A stretch of 64,000 nucleotides of DNA from an uncultured Alcaligenaceae bacterium. Its GTDB lineage: Bacteria > Pseudomonadota > Gammaproteobacteria > Burkholderiales > Burkholderiaceae_B. Under the pieces are notes generated by a model that was not told the origin of the DNA, did no database searches, and saw only the letters and a list, made by a program, of their open reading frames with translations. Shown piece by piece: positions 23,762 through 33,051 of the stretch. Location of the stretch: positions 62,001-126,000 of the forward strand of contig CALKIR010000026.1 of the NCBI GenBank assembly GCA_937995985.1, written 5' to 3'. The position numbers and the translations under genes were made by a program. Positions within the stretch are counted from its first letter, which is position 1; each line of letters opens with the position of its first letter.

Positions 23762-24846
23762 GAATGAAGAAAAAACACGTTTTAGGGGGACTGTTGGTCT
23801 TAGTTATTGGGCTCATAGCCTGGTATGGCTATGGTCGTTCTGAGCAGTCCGCCCCTGCTCAGACCGTTCACGAGCAGCATCGTCCCACCACTCAAGACCC
23901 TGAGGTCGATGTTGTGGCGGCCTTAGTCCAAGAGCTTAGTATTGAGGTGCAGGCAGTGGGCTCATTATGGGCGCGTGATGCAGTGATGCTGCGCTCTGAG
24001 ATTACAGGCAAAATAGCCACTATTGATTTTCAAGAGGGGGAGGCCGTAGCACCGGGACAAATCCTACTAAAAATAGAGGATAGTTTATTACGTGCTGAGC
24101 TCGAGCAGGCACAAGCACAGTTACAGCTCAAGCAAAGTCATTATGCGCGGGCACGTCAGTTGAGCCAAGAGGGGTTTATCAGTGCTCAGGCTCGGGATGA
24201 GGTCAGCAGTGAGTTGGCAGTGGCGCAAGCACAGGTCAGCTTAGCTCAAGCTCAGTTAGCGAAAACCGTTATTCGTGCTCCTTTTGAAGGGGTGCTTGGT
24301 TTTAGAGAGGTGTCAGTAGGTGAATATGTAGCACCAGGGACCGATTTGGTTCGTATAGAGGCCATTGACCCCCTATTTGTAGAGTTTCAAATTCCTGAGC
24401 ATTATCTGCCGTTAATTACCAAAGGTACCCCGGTAACTGTACGTTTTGATGCTTTAGCAGGGGAGTTTTTCCCGGGCCAAATTGATGTGATTGCGCCGTC
24501 CTTAGATGCTCAGGGGCGCTCCCTACGATTGCGTGCACGTATTCCTAATCCAGAAGGTCAATTGCGGCCTGGGATGTTTGCACGGGTGCAGGTACATCTT
24601 GAGCAGCATGAGGCTGTGATGGTTCCTGAGGCGGCTATAGCACCATCGGCAGGAGAGCAATATGTATTTGTATTGCGTGCAGATCAAACCGTGGCACGTC
24701 AGCGCGTCACAATTGGTATGCGTCGTGGGGGCTGGGTAGAGGTTCATGGTATTGAGCCGGGACAGCAGGTATTGATTACCGGGTTACAAAAGGTGCGCGA
24801 CGGCGTTCAGGTACAGGCAAAAAGTCGTCCTATGACTTTTGAGTAA
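23758..24846 (+). CDS. RND efflux pump periplasmic adaptor
   Basis: A membrane-fusion protein of a resistance-nodulation-division pump. It has an N-terminal membrane anchor (about 6-24) and a lipoyl half motif (GKIATIDFQEGEAVAPGQILLKIED). A short helical hairpin (about 110-165) precedes the second lipoyl half (VIRAPFEGVLGFREVSVGEYV), the beta-barrel and the membrane-proximal domain (RPGMFARVQVHLE). 362 residues. There is no lipobox, so the protein is anchored by its N-terminal helix. Four-base overlap with rnhA; the permease follows after 11 bases. No outer-membrane channel gene is nearby, so it probably borrows a TolC-type protein encoded elsewhere. Confidence 0.93.
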   Translation: MRMKKKHVLGGLLVLVIGLIAWYGYGRSEQSAPAQTVHEQHRPTTQDPEVDVVAALVQELSIEVQAVGSLWARDAVMLRSEITGKIATIDFQEGEAVAPGQILLKIEDSLLRAELEQAQAQLQLKQSHYARARQLSQEGFISAQARDEVSSELAVAQAQVSLAQAQLAKTVIRAPFEGVLGFREVSVGEYVAPGTDLVRIEAIDPLFVEFQIPEHYLPLITKGTPVTVRFDALAGEFFPGQIDVIAPSLDAQGRSLRLRARIPNPEGQLRPGMFARVQVHLEQHEAVMVPEAAIAPSAGEQYVFVLRADQTVARQRVTIGMRRGGWVEVHGIEPGQQVLITGLQKVRDGVQVQAKSRPMTFE

Positions 24847-24857
24847 AGTGCTCTCTT

Positions 24858-27800
24858 ATGCATATTTCAGAGTTTTGTATTCGGCGGCCCGTATTTGCCA
24901 CCGTATTATCGTTACTGGTGGTTTTAATCGGCTTGGTGTCTTATGAACGGCTAAGCGTGCGTGAGTATCCCGCAATCGATGAGCCGGTGGTATCAGTCAT
25001 TACCAACTACAAAGGGGCTTCTCCAGACGTTATTGAAAGTCAGGTCACTAAGCCACTAGAGGATCAGCTCTCAGGGATTGAGGGGGTGGATATCATGACC
25101 TCTCGGAGTCGCTCAGAGCGCAGCATTATTAATATCAAATTTGACCTCAGCCGTAGTCCTGATGCCGCTGCGGCAGATGTGCGCGATAAAGTTTCTCGGG
25201 CTCGACGGTTTTTGCCAGATGAGGTAGATGAGCCCATTATTAATAAAGTAGAGGCGGATTCTACCCCCATCATTTATGTGGGGGTGCATATGGGGGATTT
25301 AAGTCCTATTGAGGCCTCTGATTATATTAATCGGTATTTAAAAACCCGATTTTCCGTCTTGCCTGGAGCGGCAGAAATACGTGTGTTTGGCGAGCGTTTG
25401 CAGGCCATGCGGATTGATTTAGATAGGGCACGTATGGCGTCATTGGGCTTGACTGTGCAGGATGTAGAGCAGGCGCTTAGAGAGCAAAATGTATTAATTC
25501 CGGCGGGCCGAATAGAGTCTGTGGATAGGGAGTTTTCGGTAGTTTCTTCTACAGATTTGCAGACGCCCCAAGAATTTGCCGACATTGTGGTTAGTCACGT
25601 AGAGGGCTATCCTGTGCGCTTAGGGGATATGGCTAATATTTACCTAGGCCCAGAAGATGAGCGTGTAATGGCGCGTTTTAATGGCGCACCGAGCTTAACT
25701 ATTGGGGTGACCAAGCAGTCTACAGCAAATCCTTTAACCCTATCAGCTGCGGTTCGTGCAGAAGTAGAAGAAATTAATAAAAACTTACCAGGAAATATGC
25801 AGTTGCATATTTCTTATGACAGTTCCGTATTTATTCAAGAATCCATTCGCTCGGTCTTTAATACCATCTTAGAGGCCACCTTCTTGGTAACGCTGGTAAT
25901 TTTATTTTTCTTACGTAATTGGCGGGCCAGTATCATCCCTTTAGTGACTATTCCAGTGTCCTTGATCGGAGCGATGGGGCTCATGTATGCCTTTGGTTTT
26001 TCCATCAACACCCTGACTTTGCTCGCAATGGTACTGGCTATTGGGTTAGTGGTTGATGATGCCATTGTGGTTTTAGAAAATATATTTCGCCATATTGAGC
26101 GTGGGGTGCCTCGATTTCGTGCTGCTATTATCGGGATCAAGGAGATTACCGGGGCGGTAATTGCGATGACGTTGACCTTGGTTACCGTTTTTGCTCCGCT
26201 GGCCTTTGCTACGGGACGCACCGGGCGCTTATTCATTGAGTTTGCTTTGACCTTGGCAGGAGCGGTGTTGGTGTCTGGTTTTGTTGCATTGACTTTGACT
26301 CCGATGATGTGCGCTACGATGTTGCGCCCCATATCCCGCCCGGGTCGTTTTTACGTGCTTATAGAGCGTGGTTTGCATGCGGTGACGCGGAGTTATCGGC
26401 GGTGGCTGCTGCGGGCATTGCGTGTTCGGTTGGGGGTGATTCTGGCAGGTTTATTAGTGGCATTGGCTAGTGGTTACTTATTTACTTTGATTCCTAATGA
26501 GTTGGCTCCTACTGAAGATAGAGGGGTCATTTTTGGTATGGTTCGCGCTCCTGAAGGTTCAACATTAGAGTACACCTTAAAAAGCGTAGAACAAATAGAG
26601 GCTTTATATGAGGCGGTACCAGAAAAAGAAACCTATCAGGCTGTTATTGGCTTTCCTACTGTAACGGATTCTTTTGCTATTTTGCGCCTCAAGCATTGGA
26701 ATGAGCGCGCGCGTTCACAACAAGAAATTACCCGCTCTTTGCAACCGCATTTTGCTGCTTTGCCTGGAGTGCGGGCTTTTCCTACTAATCCTCCCGCATT
26801 TGGGCAGCGTGCGACATCTAAGCCCGTACAGTTTGTCATCATGAGTCAGGCCCCGTATAACGAGTTGGCAGAGTGGGTGCAAATTTTTACAGAGCGTCTA
26901 AGTCAGTACGAAGGATTACACAATATCGATACTGATTTGCGGCTCAATACCCCTGAATTACGTGTAGAAATAGATAGGGATAAGCTTGCTGATGCGGGCA
27001 TTGCTGTGGATGTAGTTGGGCGTACTTTAGAAAGTCTGCTGGGCGGCCGACAGGTGACACGTTTTGAAAGCGATGGGGAGCAATATGATGTGATTGTTCA
27101 GGTTGATAAGCAGTCACGAACGACGCCTGCTGATATCAGTGATATTTTTGTGCGCAATCGCGCTGGCAATATGGTGCCATTAGGTAGCTTTATTACTGTA
27201 AAAGAGACGGTGGCACCGCAATCACTGAACCATTTCAATCGGTTACGTGCCGTTATTGTTGAGGCGTCGGTGGCACCAGGGTATGCCTTGGGCGAGGTGC
27301 TTGATTATATGCAGCAGGTGGCAGATGAGGTGCTGCCTCCTTCAGTACAAACTGATTTAGACGGGCAGTCGCGAGAGTTTCGTGATTCCTCGGGGAGTAT
27401 GTATTTTGTGTTTGCGATGGCATTAGTATTTATTTATTTGGTCATGGCAGCACAATTTGAAAGCTGGCGTAACCCATTTATCATTATGCTGTCTGTGCCC
27501 CTATCGATGACCGGTGCCTTATTTGCACTGTGGTACAGTGGGGGCACCCTGTCTATTTATAGTCAAATTGGTTTGATCACGTTGGTTGGGCTGATTACCA
27601 AACATGGTATTTTAATTGTTGAATTTGCCACTCAGTTGCGCGCTCAAGGACTCAATGCCTATGCTGCCGTGGTTCGGGCCAGTGAGATGCGTTTGCGGCC
27701 TATTTTAATGACTACTGGGGCAATGGTGTTGGGTGTGTTGCCGTTAGTTTATGCCAGTGGAGCAGGGGCAGAAAGCCGACAGCAAATTGGTTGGGTGTTG

Positions 27801-27908
27801 GTAGGGGGCTTATTGTTTGGTACGCTTCTTACTTTATTTGTGGTACCCGCTGCTTATACTTATATTGCTAGAGATCGGAGCCTGCCAGAAGGAGCAAACG
27901 AGCCTTAG
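24858..27908 (+). CDS. RND multidrug-type efflux transporter permease
   Basis: A 1016-residue proton-driven inner-membrane pump of the AcrB/MexI type. It begins MHISEFCIRRPVFATVLSLL, the first of 12 membrane segments. Large periplasmic loops lie after segments 1 and 7. The proton-relay segment 4 contains VLAIGLVVDDAIVVLEN (the Asp pair), and the second repeat has GLITLVGLITKHGILIVEFA. Length is typical of the two-gene drug-efflux type. Substrate not predictable from sequence. It sits between rnhA and dnaQ. Confidence 0.94.
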   Translation: MHISEFCIRRPVFATVLSLLVVLIGLVSYERLSVREYPAIDEPVVSVITNYKGASPDVIESQVTKPLEDQLSGIEGVDIMTSRSRSERSIINIKFDLSRSPDAAAADVRDKVSRARRFLPDEVDEPIINKVEADSTPIIYVGVHMGDLSPIEASDYINRYLKTRFSVLPGAAEIRVFGERLQAMRIDLDRARMASLGLTVQDVEQALREQNVLIPAGRIESVDREFSVVSSTDLQTPQEFADIVVSHVEGYPVRLGDMANIYLGPEDERVMARFNGAPSLTIGVTKQSTANPLTLSAAVRAEVEEINKNLPGNMQLHISYDSSVFIQESIRSVFNTILEATFLVTLVILFFLRNWRASIIPLVTIPVSLIGAMGLMYAFGFSINTLTLLAMVLAIGLVVDDAIVVLENIFRHIERGVPRFRAAIIGIKEITGAVIAMTLTLVTVFAPLAFATGRTGRLFIEFALTLAGAVLVSGFVALTLTPMMCATMLRPISRPGRFYVLIERGLHAVTRSYRRWLLRALRVRLGVILAGLLVALASGYLFTLIPNELAPTEDRGVIFGMVRAPEGSTLEYTLKSVEQIEALYEAVPEKETYQAVIGFPTVTDSFAILRLKHWNERARSQQEITRSLQPHFAALPGVRAFPTNPPAFGQRATSKPVQFVIMSQAPYNELAEWVQIFTERLSQYEGLHNIDTDLRLNTPELRVEIDRDKLADAGIAVDVVGRTLESLLGGRQVTRFESDGEQYDVIVQVDKQSRTTPADISDIFVRNRAGNMVPLGSFITVKETVAPQSLNHFNRLRAVIVEASVAPGYALGEVLDYMQQVADEVLPPSVQTDLDGQSREFRDSSGSMYFVFAMALVFIYLVMAAQFESWRNPFIIMLSVPLSMTGALFALWYSGGTLSIYSQIGLITLVGLITKHGILIVEFATQLRAQGLNAYAAVVRASEMRLRPILMTTGAMVLGVLPLVYASGAGAESRQQIGWVLVGGLLFGTLLTLFVVPAAYTYIARDRSLPEGANEP

Positions 27909-27950
27909 CTCAGTATATTGCTTGGGCGTACAAGAAAAGAGAGAGTGAAT

Positions 27951-28661
27951 ATGCGTCAGGTCATACTGGATACGGAAACGACAGGTTTGGATCCTGCAGA
28001 AGGTCATCGTATCGTTGAATTTGGGGCGGTAGAGATCGATAAACGCCGGTTAACAGGCAATCATTTGCACCATTATGTCAATCCAGGGCGTGAGAGTGAT
28101 CCAGAGGCCTTGGCGGTGCATGGCTTAACTACTGAGTTTTTATCTGCTTATCCGCCTTTTGAGGCCATTATCGAAGAAATTATAGCCTTTGTTCAAGGAG
28201 CCGAGGTAATTATTCACAATGCTCCTTTTGATGTACGGTTTTTAAATGCCGAGTTTGAGCGATGCGGGGCTCACCCCTTTGAACATTATTGTGGCAAGAT
28301 TACAGATTCTCTTGCTTATGCGCGTGAGTTACACCCAGGCCGACGCAATAGCTTAGATGTATTATGTGAGCGCTATGGCATTTCTAATGAGCACCGCGTA
28401 TTACACGGCGCTTTGTTGGATGCAGAGCTTTTGGCCGATGTTTGGCTAGCGATGACCCGCGGACAAGAAAGCTTGTTGATGGGTCTAAGCAGCGATACCG
28501 AGGAGGTGACCGAGATACAAGTGGCCTCACAAAGTGAGGCCCATTCCTTGCCGGTCATTCAGCCTAGTGCTGAGGCGTTGGAAGCACATCGCTTATATTT
28601 AGAGGGGTTGGAGCAGGAGGCGGGCCAGCCTCCTTTATGGAAAAAGTTATTTCCTAATTAA
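27951..28661 (+). CDS. dnaQ: DNA polymerase III epsilon subunit (proofreading exonuclease)
   Basis: 3'-5' proofreading exonuclease of the replicative polymerase. The three exonuclease motifs are clear: ExoI ILDTETTGLDP, ExoII HNAPFDVRFLN, ExoIII HGALLDAELLADV with the catalytic His and Asp. The C-terminal tail (about 180-236) would contact the alpha subunit. The frame runs further upstream from a TTG at 27918, but the family N-terminus is MRQVILDTETTG, at 27951. 236 residues, normal length. It follows the RND pump genes by about 40 bases. Confidence 0.96.
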   Translation: MRQVILDTETTGLDPAEGHRIVEFGAVEIDKRRLTGNHLHHYVNPGRESDPEALAVHGLTTEFLSAYPPFEAIIEEIIAFVQGAEVIIHNAPFDVRFLNAEFERCGAHPFEHYCGKITDSLAYARELHPGRRNSLDVLCERYGISNEHRVLHGALLDAELLADVWLAMTRGQESLLMGLSSDTEEVTEIQVASQSEAHSLPVIQPSAEALEAHRLYLEGLEQEAGQPPLWKKLFPN

Positions 28662-28704
28662 TAAGCTTAGTAGGCGCCCACCGTTGGCATATATTTAAGA
28701 AGGC

Positions 28705-30288
28705 TTATTCTTGTTGGCCGCGACCGAGGACAAGGTAGTTACAAATGCGCCAAATGTGGTGGCTGCTGCGCTCTAGCCAACGGAGGGTTTCGGTTTTAGT
28801 GAGTATATTGCCCGTGGTGGATACCCGATCTGGATGCTTGAGGAGCTCGCGGCGACTTTCTGCAGTGATTGCGCGAATTTTATTGGCGTTAGCTTCGATG
28901 CTGGCTACCCAATGTTCATCAGCAGTTTGCGCATCATAGCTGAGCGCCTCTTGAATCAGTGGGAGGGAATACTCAGTGGCTAAGTTTAAGGCAGCTGGAT
29001 CGATGGTTTCTTGGCGATCAAACACACTCAGGGTGCGTGCGTTGAGGCGCAATAAGTGATCGACAGCATGAAGTTGAGCAATGCGCTGCTGACTCAAGCG
29101 CTCATCAGATACATCTACTTGGTTGCGTGAGATAAAGCTAAATAGATCCTCTAAGGATTGATGCATATGAGTGAAAAAGTTGGGCTGAATCGTGACGGGA
29201 GCCTGTTGGAGGATGCGCTGATGCATCTCAAATAGTACCTGAGCCATGTGTTCCAAGCTGCGCTGTGAGGCCTCTAGAGCAATATCTGGCATACCCAGCA
29301 AACTGCTATCGAGGTGCTGCATTTTGAAGGATTCTTTTTCTGGCAAGAGGCGTTCAACCAGTTGGGCAAACCTACGTGTAAAGGGTAAAAAAATCAGTGC
29401 TCCAACCATAATAAAAAAAGTATGGAAAGCGGCCAATACTATCGCACTTGGTTGAATGCCTAATAGCTGTACTGATTGATTGACTACAAATAAAAAAGCG
29501 GGCATTAATAAGATGGCAATGAGCCCGGTAATGAGATTAAAGAGTATATAAGCCAAGGCTGTGCGTTTGGCTGCAGTAGTCGCTCCAATGGTTATAAGGG
29601 CGCTGGTCAAGGTGGTACCAATGGCAGCGCCTACTACGACTGCGGCCCCTTGTTCAAGGTTAATCGCTCCGGCATCAAAGGCAGTTAATGTCGTGGCAAT
29701 GGCTGCCGCTGAGGACTGTAAGACGGTGCTAAGCAAAAGTCCAAGGAGCATAATCAAAAAATGAGCGCCCAAGCTTCCTACTGGTAACGCAGCAAGGTTA
29801 AACTGATTTGCCCCTTCGGCCATACTATGCTGCAGGGTACTGAGACCAAGGAATAAAATCCCAAAACCAGATAGAAAGAGTCCTAAATCGGGCCACCGCC
29901 CACGCCCTAATAGTTGTAGGAGCGCTCCGATGCCAATTAAAGGCAGAGTATAAAAACTCAGGTTTACCTTAAGAGCCAATCCTGATACCACCCAACCAGC
30001 CACTGTATTACCCAAACTGGCACCAATCACTACTCCAATAGCCTGAACAAAAGGGATGAGGCCTGCACTGACAAAGCCAATCAAGGTGACTGTGGTGGCT
30101 GTGGACGATTGCATCATGGCAGTCAAAATGGCCCCTGAGCCAAAGGCACGCCACGGGGTGCCCGTAAAGCGTACCAACACATTTTTAAGAGACTGTCCGG
30201 CAAAAGCAACCAGTCCCTTAGAAAGTAGCATCATGCCCACTAGAAATAGCCCAACGCCCCCAAGCATGGGGAATAGAACATCGGTCAT
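28705..30288 (-). CDS. Na/Pi cotransporter family protein with PhoU-like C-terminal domain
   Basis: A sodium-dependent phosphate transporter of the NptA/YjbB group. The first 310 or so residues are membrane-embedded, with two inverted repeats carrying the family Q-S-S motifs (TAMMQSSTATTVTLIGF and TVLQSSAAAIATTLTAF). The cytoplasmic remainder (about 330-527) is helical and PhoU-like. The start is ATG 30288, with a TTG at 30297 as alternative; neither has a clear ribosome-binding site. Divergent from the sulfide:quinone oxidoreductase gene. In E. coli YjbB exports phosphate; direction here is unknown. Confidence 0.92.
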   Translation of the reverse strand: MTDVLFPMLGGVGLFLVGMMLLSKGLVAFAGQSLKNVLVRFTGTPWRAFGSGAILTAMMQSSTATTVTLIGFVSAGLIPFVQAIGVVIGASLGNTVAGWVVSGLALKVNLSFYTLPLIGIGALLQLLGRGRWPDLGLFLSGFGILFLGLSTLQHSMAEGANQFNLAALPVGSLGAHFLIMLLGLLLSTVLQSSAAAIATTLTAFDAGAINLEQGAAVVVGAAIGTTLTSALITIGATTAAKRTALAYILFNLITGLIAILLMPAFLFVVNQSVQLLGIQPSAIVLAAFHTFFIMVGALIFLPFTRRFAQLVERLLPEKESFKMQHLDSSLLGMPDIALEASQRSLEHMAQVLFEMHQRILQQAPVTIQPNFFTHMHQSLEDLFSFISRNQVDVSDERLSQQRIAQLHAVDHLLRLNARTLSVFDRQETIDPAALNLATEYSLPLIQEALSYDAQTADEHWVASIEANANKIRAITAESRRELLKHPDRVSTTGNILTKTETLRWLERSSHHIWRICNYLVLGRGQQE

Positions 30289-30401
30289 AGACAGCAAAGA
30301 GGAATAAAAAAGAAGGGTAATGCTAGATTCTATCAGAGTCGACTGTATTTCGCCGCAAGCCTTGAAATATAAGGGTTTATACGGGTTTTAGGGAGAAATT
30401 G

Positions 30402-30431
30402 TTGAAATGGATAGAACTGCCGTTCTAACAT
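30402..30431 (+). promoter_or_regulatory. Candidate promoter with operator dyad upstream of the sqr operon
   Basis: A -35 box TTGAAA (30402-30407) is followed by TAACAT at 30426-30431 (18-base spacer). The spacer contains a perfect dyad TAGAAC-TGCC-GTTCTA (30412-30427). A repressor bound there would block the promoter. ArsR-type persulfide sensors regulate sqr genes in other proteobacteria, but the identity of any regulator here is guesswork. Confidence 0.45.
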
Positions 30432-30476
30432 GAAGTAGTGGTGCTTGCTCTATTATTACAACAATGAGGAGGAACT

Positions 30477-31667
30477 ATGGCACATCATATTCTGATAGTT
30501 GGTGGAGGGATTGGTGGGACGATGACCGCCAATCATTTAGTCACAAAATTATATCCAGAAATTCGCCAAGGCAAGGTGCGTATTACCATGCTTTCAAATT
30601 CGCCTTGGCATTATTACAAACCGGCCTTTATGTATGTGGCCTTTAATCGTTTTTTCCTCGATGAGCTCCGGCGTCCCCAGCAGAGTTTACTGCGCCCAGA
30701 AATTGATTTTCATGTTGAAGAGGTGGTTCATTTTGATTTTGCTGAGCAACATGTGGTATGCAAAAGTGGACGTCGTGTTGGTTATGACCACTTGGTGATT
30801 GCCACCGGTTGTGTACCTGCTCCCCATAAGATAGAGGGGTTGGCTGAGGCAGGCAATCACTTTTATCAGTATCAGCCAGCGCGTGCGCTCGCACAAAAAC
30901 TCACTACTATTGAAAAAGGGCGCATTTTTATTACTGTGTCATTCCCCAAAACGCACAATGTCCCTCACCAATGTGGGATTGCGCCTATTGAAACCACGCT
31001 GATGCTCGACGAATTGCTTAGGCAGCGCGGGGTTCGTGATCAAGTAGAAATTGTCTATACCTACCCTACATTAGCCCAATTACTGCGCAATTGCCTATTC
31101 ATGCAAGAGGAAACGTGTGAGGTCTTACCCACAATCTTCGAAGAGCGGGGCATCCAATATCAGCGCGGCTTTACGCTTGAGCGGGTAGATCCAGAGAAAA
31201 AGATTGCGTATTCAGCCGAAGGAGCTGAGGAGCCTTTTGACATTTTAATGTCCACCCCCCCTATTGAGGCTGTGGAGGCTGTTAAAAGCACAGGTATTTC
31301 CCAAGCTGCTGATGATGAGGGATGGCTGCCTACGGATCATGAAACCCTGCAGGTGCTTGGATTAGAAAATGTTTATGTGCTGGGCGATACCGTGGATCTT
31401 CCCATCTCTAAGGCAGGTGGCTCCTGCCACAATCAGTCTCCAGTGGTGGTGAATAATATTGCTGCAGAAATTCGATTTGGCACCACGTGTGATGCGTATG
31501 ATGGAAGGGTGGTGGCCATTGCCCAAATGGGACTCGAGAATGGAATGCCACTGTGGTATGACTATCATGAAAATGTTCAGCCTACCCCGCCAAATAAAAT
31601 TGGGGGACTAATGCGCAAGGGGTTTAATCGAGGGGTGTATTGGGCTGTAGCCCGAGGTCTCATTTAA
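30477..31667 (+). CDS. sqr: Sulfide:quinone oxidoreductase-type flavoprotein
   Basis: A membrane-associated FAD enzyme that oxidises sulfide and passes electrons to quinone. The 396-residue protein has the FAD-binding N-terminus (HILIVGGGIGGTMTANHL), the second nucleotide motif (LVIATGCVPAPH), and the C-terminal FAD motif NVYVLGDTVDLPISKAGG. Candidate redox cysteines are Cys112, Cys166 (PHQCGIAP) and Cys317 (GGSCHNQSP), the three-cysteine pattern expected of SQR. AGGAGG precedes the ATG. The DUF1641 gene follows after 14 bases. A general NAD(P)/FAD oxidoreductase is the alternative, but the cysteines and the neighbour favour SQR. Confidence 0.85.
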   Translation: MAHHILIVGGGIGGTMTANHLVTKLYPEIRQGKVRITMLSNSPWHYYKPAFMYVAFNRFFLDELRRPQQSLLRPEIDFHVEEVVHFDFAEQHVVCKSGRRVGYDHLVIATGCVPAPHKIEGLAEAGNHFYQYQPARALAQKLTTIEKGRIFITVSFPKTHNVPHQCGIAPIETTLMLDELLRQRGVRDQVEIVYTYPTLAQLLRNCLFMQEETCEVLPTIFEERGIQYQRGFTLERVDPEKKIAYSAEGAEEPFDILMSTPPIEAVEAVKSTGISQAADDEGWLPTDHETLQVLGLENVYVLGDTVDLPISKAGGSCHNQSPVVVNNIAAEIRFGTTCDAYDGRVVAIAQMGLENGMPLWYDYHENVQPTPPNKIGGLMRKGFNRGVYWAVARGLI

Positions 31668-31681
31668 AGGGAGGGAGTCAC

Positions 31682-32137
31682 ATGAATGAGCAGACAGAAA
31701 AAAACTTTATTTCTTTAGAGGAGCAGTCAAGCGGTTTGCCTAAGGACCTTGATGCTTTGATTCATGATGATGCCACCTTAGTTGGCTTACAAGAGCTGAT
31801 AGATAAATTAGAGCCGTTGATTGCTGGGGGGCGTTTGCATCGCTTGGTCGACATAATGTCTATTGCAGCCGACTTGGTTGATATGAGCGATAAATATATG
31901 GTGGAAAAGCTTGCCAAGGCGGGTGAGGAGCTGATAGGTGGAACTTGGGCGGTAGGTAATGCAGCACGTATGGCAAGTACTCAGCTACGCGCCATGGAAC
32001 AGACCCCAAGTCTATTGGGGCTATTGCGCTTGGCTCGAGAGCCAGAGGTACGGCGTGGGCTCACCTTTTTATTATTATTTGCTGGGGTGATTGGCACAAC
32101 ACACCGTTATCAAGACCTCGACTATACTGCTGAATAA
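31682..32137 (+). CDS. DUF1641 domain protein, partner of SQR
   Basis: A 151-residue, mostly helical acidic protein. DUF1641 proteins commonly sit next to sulfide:quinone oxidoreductases or formate dehydrogenases. Recognisable family features are the GGRLHRLVDIMSIAADLVDM stretch and the C-terminal LLRLAREPEVRRGL. A hydrophobic stretch near the end (LTFLLLFAGVIG) could help it sit at the membrane. The frame extends 14 codons upstream into the sqr gene, but ATG 31682 has GGGAGGG just upstream and is preferred. Function unknown; association with electron transfer is inferred from context. Confidence 0.85.
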   Translation: MNEQTEKNFISLEEQSSGLPKDLDALIHDDATLVGLQELIDKLEPLIAGGRLHRLVDIMSIAADLVDMSDKYMVEKLAKAGEELIGGTWAVGNAARMASTQLRAMEQTPSLLGLLRLAREPEVRRGLTFLLLFAGVIGTTHRYQDLDYTAE

Positions 32138-32156
32138 AAGGTAGTGAGCGGTCGTT

Positions 32157-32181
32157 GCTCCCTACGCAAGGGGTAGGGAGC
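32157..32181. terminator. Hairpin between convergent DUF1641 gene and proW
   Basis: A perfect 9-bp stem GCTCCCTAC/GTAGGGAGC with a seven-base loop. No T run is present. Its position between convergent stops suggests a shared terminator. Confidence 0.55.
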
Positions 32182-32211
32182 GCGCATCAGAGCTCTGAAT
32201 GCAGGTGTAGA

Positions 32212-33051
32212 TTATTTGTGCTTAGGTTTATTCTGCAAGGATTGGGTCAAGCGATCGAGGAGCATGGCAAGAATCACCACTGCAATGCCAGCGACAAAAC
32301 CATCACCAGGACGCAATCGTTGAATGGCTCGCCATACTTCGCTACCCAAGCCATCCGCTCCAATCATGGCTGCAATCACAACCATTGAGAGGGCCAGCAT
32401 AATGGTTTGGTTGATACCGGCCATAATGGTAGAGAGTGCGATGGGCAGCTGCACCTTAAAGAGCTTTTGGCGGCGTGAGGCCCCATAGGCATCTGCCGCT
32501 TCAATAAGATCCGTAGGCACTTGGCGAATGCCTAAAATAGTGAGCCGAATGGCTGGTGGCATCGAGAAAATTACCGTTGCAAAAATTGCCGATACGGAAC
32601 CAATACCAAAAAAAGGAATTGCTGGTATGAGGTATACAAAGGCGGGCATGGTTTGCATAAAATCTAGCAAAGGCATGACCACACGGTACATGCTTTGCGA
32701 CAGCGCAGCAATAATGCCGACCGGAATGGCAATGATGATGGCAACCAGAGTGGCCAAAACCACTAAGGTCAGGGTCTGAATGGTGGCTGTCCATAGGCCC
32801 AAATTCCATATTAATCCCAGTCCTAAGAGCGCGCCCACAGCGAGTCGCCAGCTTGAGACACGCCAGCATAGGGCTGCAAATAGAACAATAAATAGCCATT
32901 CTGGAATAAATAATAGGGCATCATTAAGGATATCAATGCCGCTTTCTGTCACCCGTGCGATACCGCGGGTAATGCCCGAGTATTGCCGAGTGAGTAGATT
33001 CAGCCCATTTTCAATCCAGTGTGCGAGAGGGAGACTGGGTATTGAATTCAT
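32212..33051 (-). CDS. proW: Glycine betaine/proline-type ABC transporter permease
   Basis: Inner-membrane permease of a compatible-solute importer, 279 residues, with about six membrane segments after a hydrophilic N-terminus of about 50 residues. The BPD transport signature is seen in IEAADAYGASRRQKLFKVQLPIAL. The conserved FMQTMPAFVYLIPAIPFFGIG block is typical of ProW/OpuAB. Its start overlaps the proV stop by four bases, so expression is coupled. The likely substrate (betaine, proline or a related osmolyte) is inferred from family. Confidence 0.93.
   Translation of the reverse strand: MNSIPSLPLAHWIENGLNLLTRQYSGITRGIARVTESGIDILNDALLFIPEWLFIVLFAALCWRVSSWRLAVGALLGLGLIWNLGLWTATIQTLTLVVLATLVAIIIAIPVGIIAALSQSMYRVVMPLLDFMQTMPAFVYLIPAIPFFGIGSVSAIFATVIFSMPPAIRLTILGIRQVPTDLIEAADAYGASRRQKLFKVQLPIALSTIMAGINQTIMLALSMVVIAAMIGADGLGSEVWRAIQRLRPGDGFVAGIAVVILAMLLDRLTQSLQNKPKHK

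Noticed and set aside
25835..26332. Long antisense frame within the RND permease gene
   Set aside because: It lies entirely inside a well-supported gene; low complexity of the translated strand explains it.
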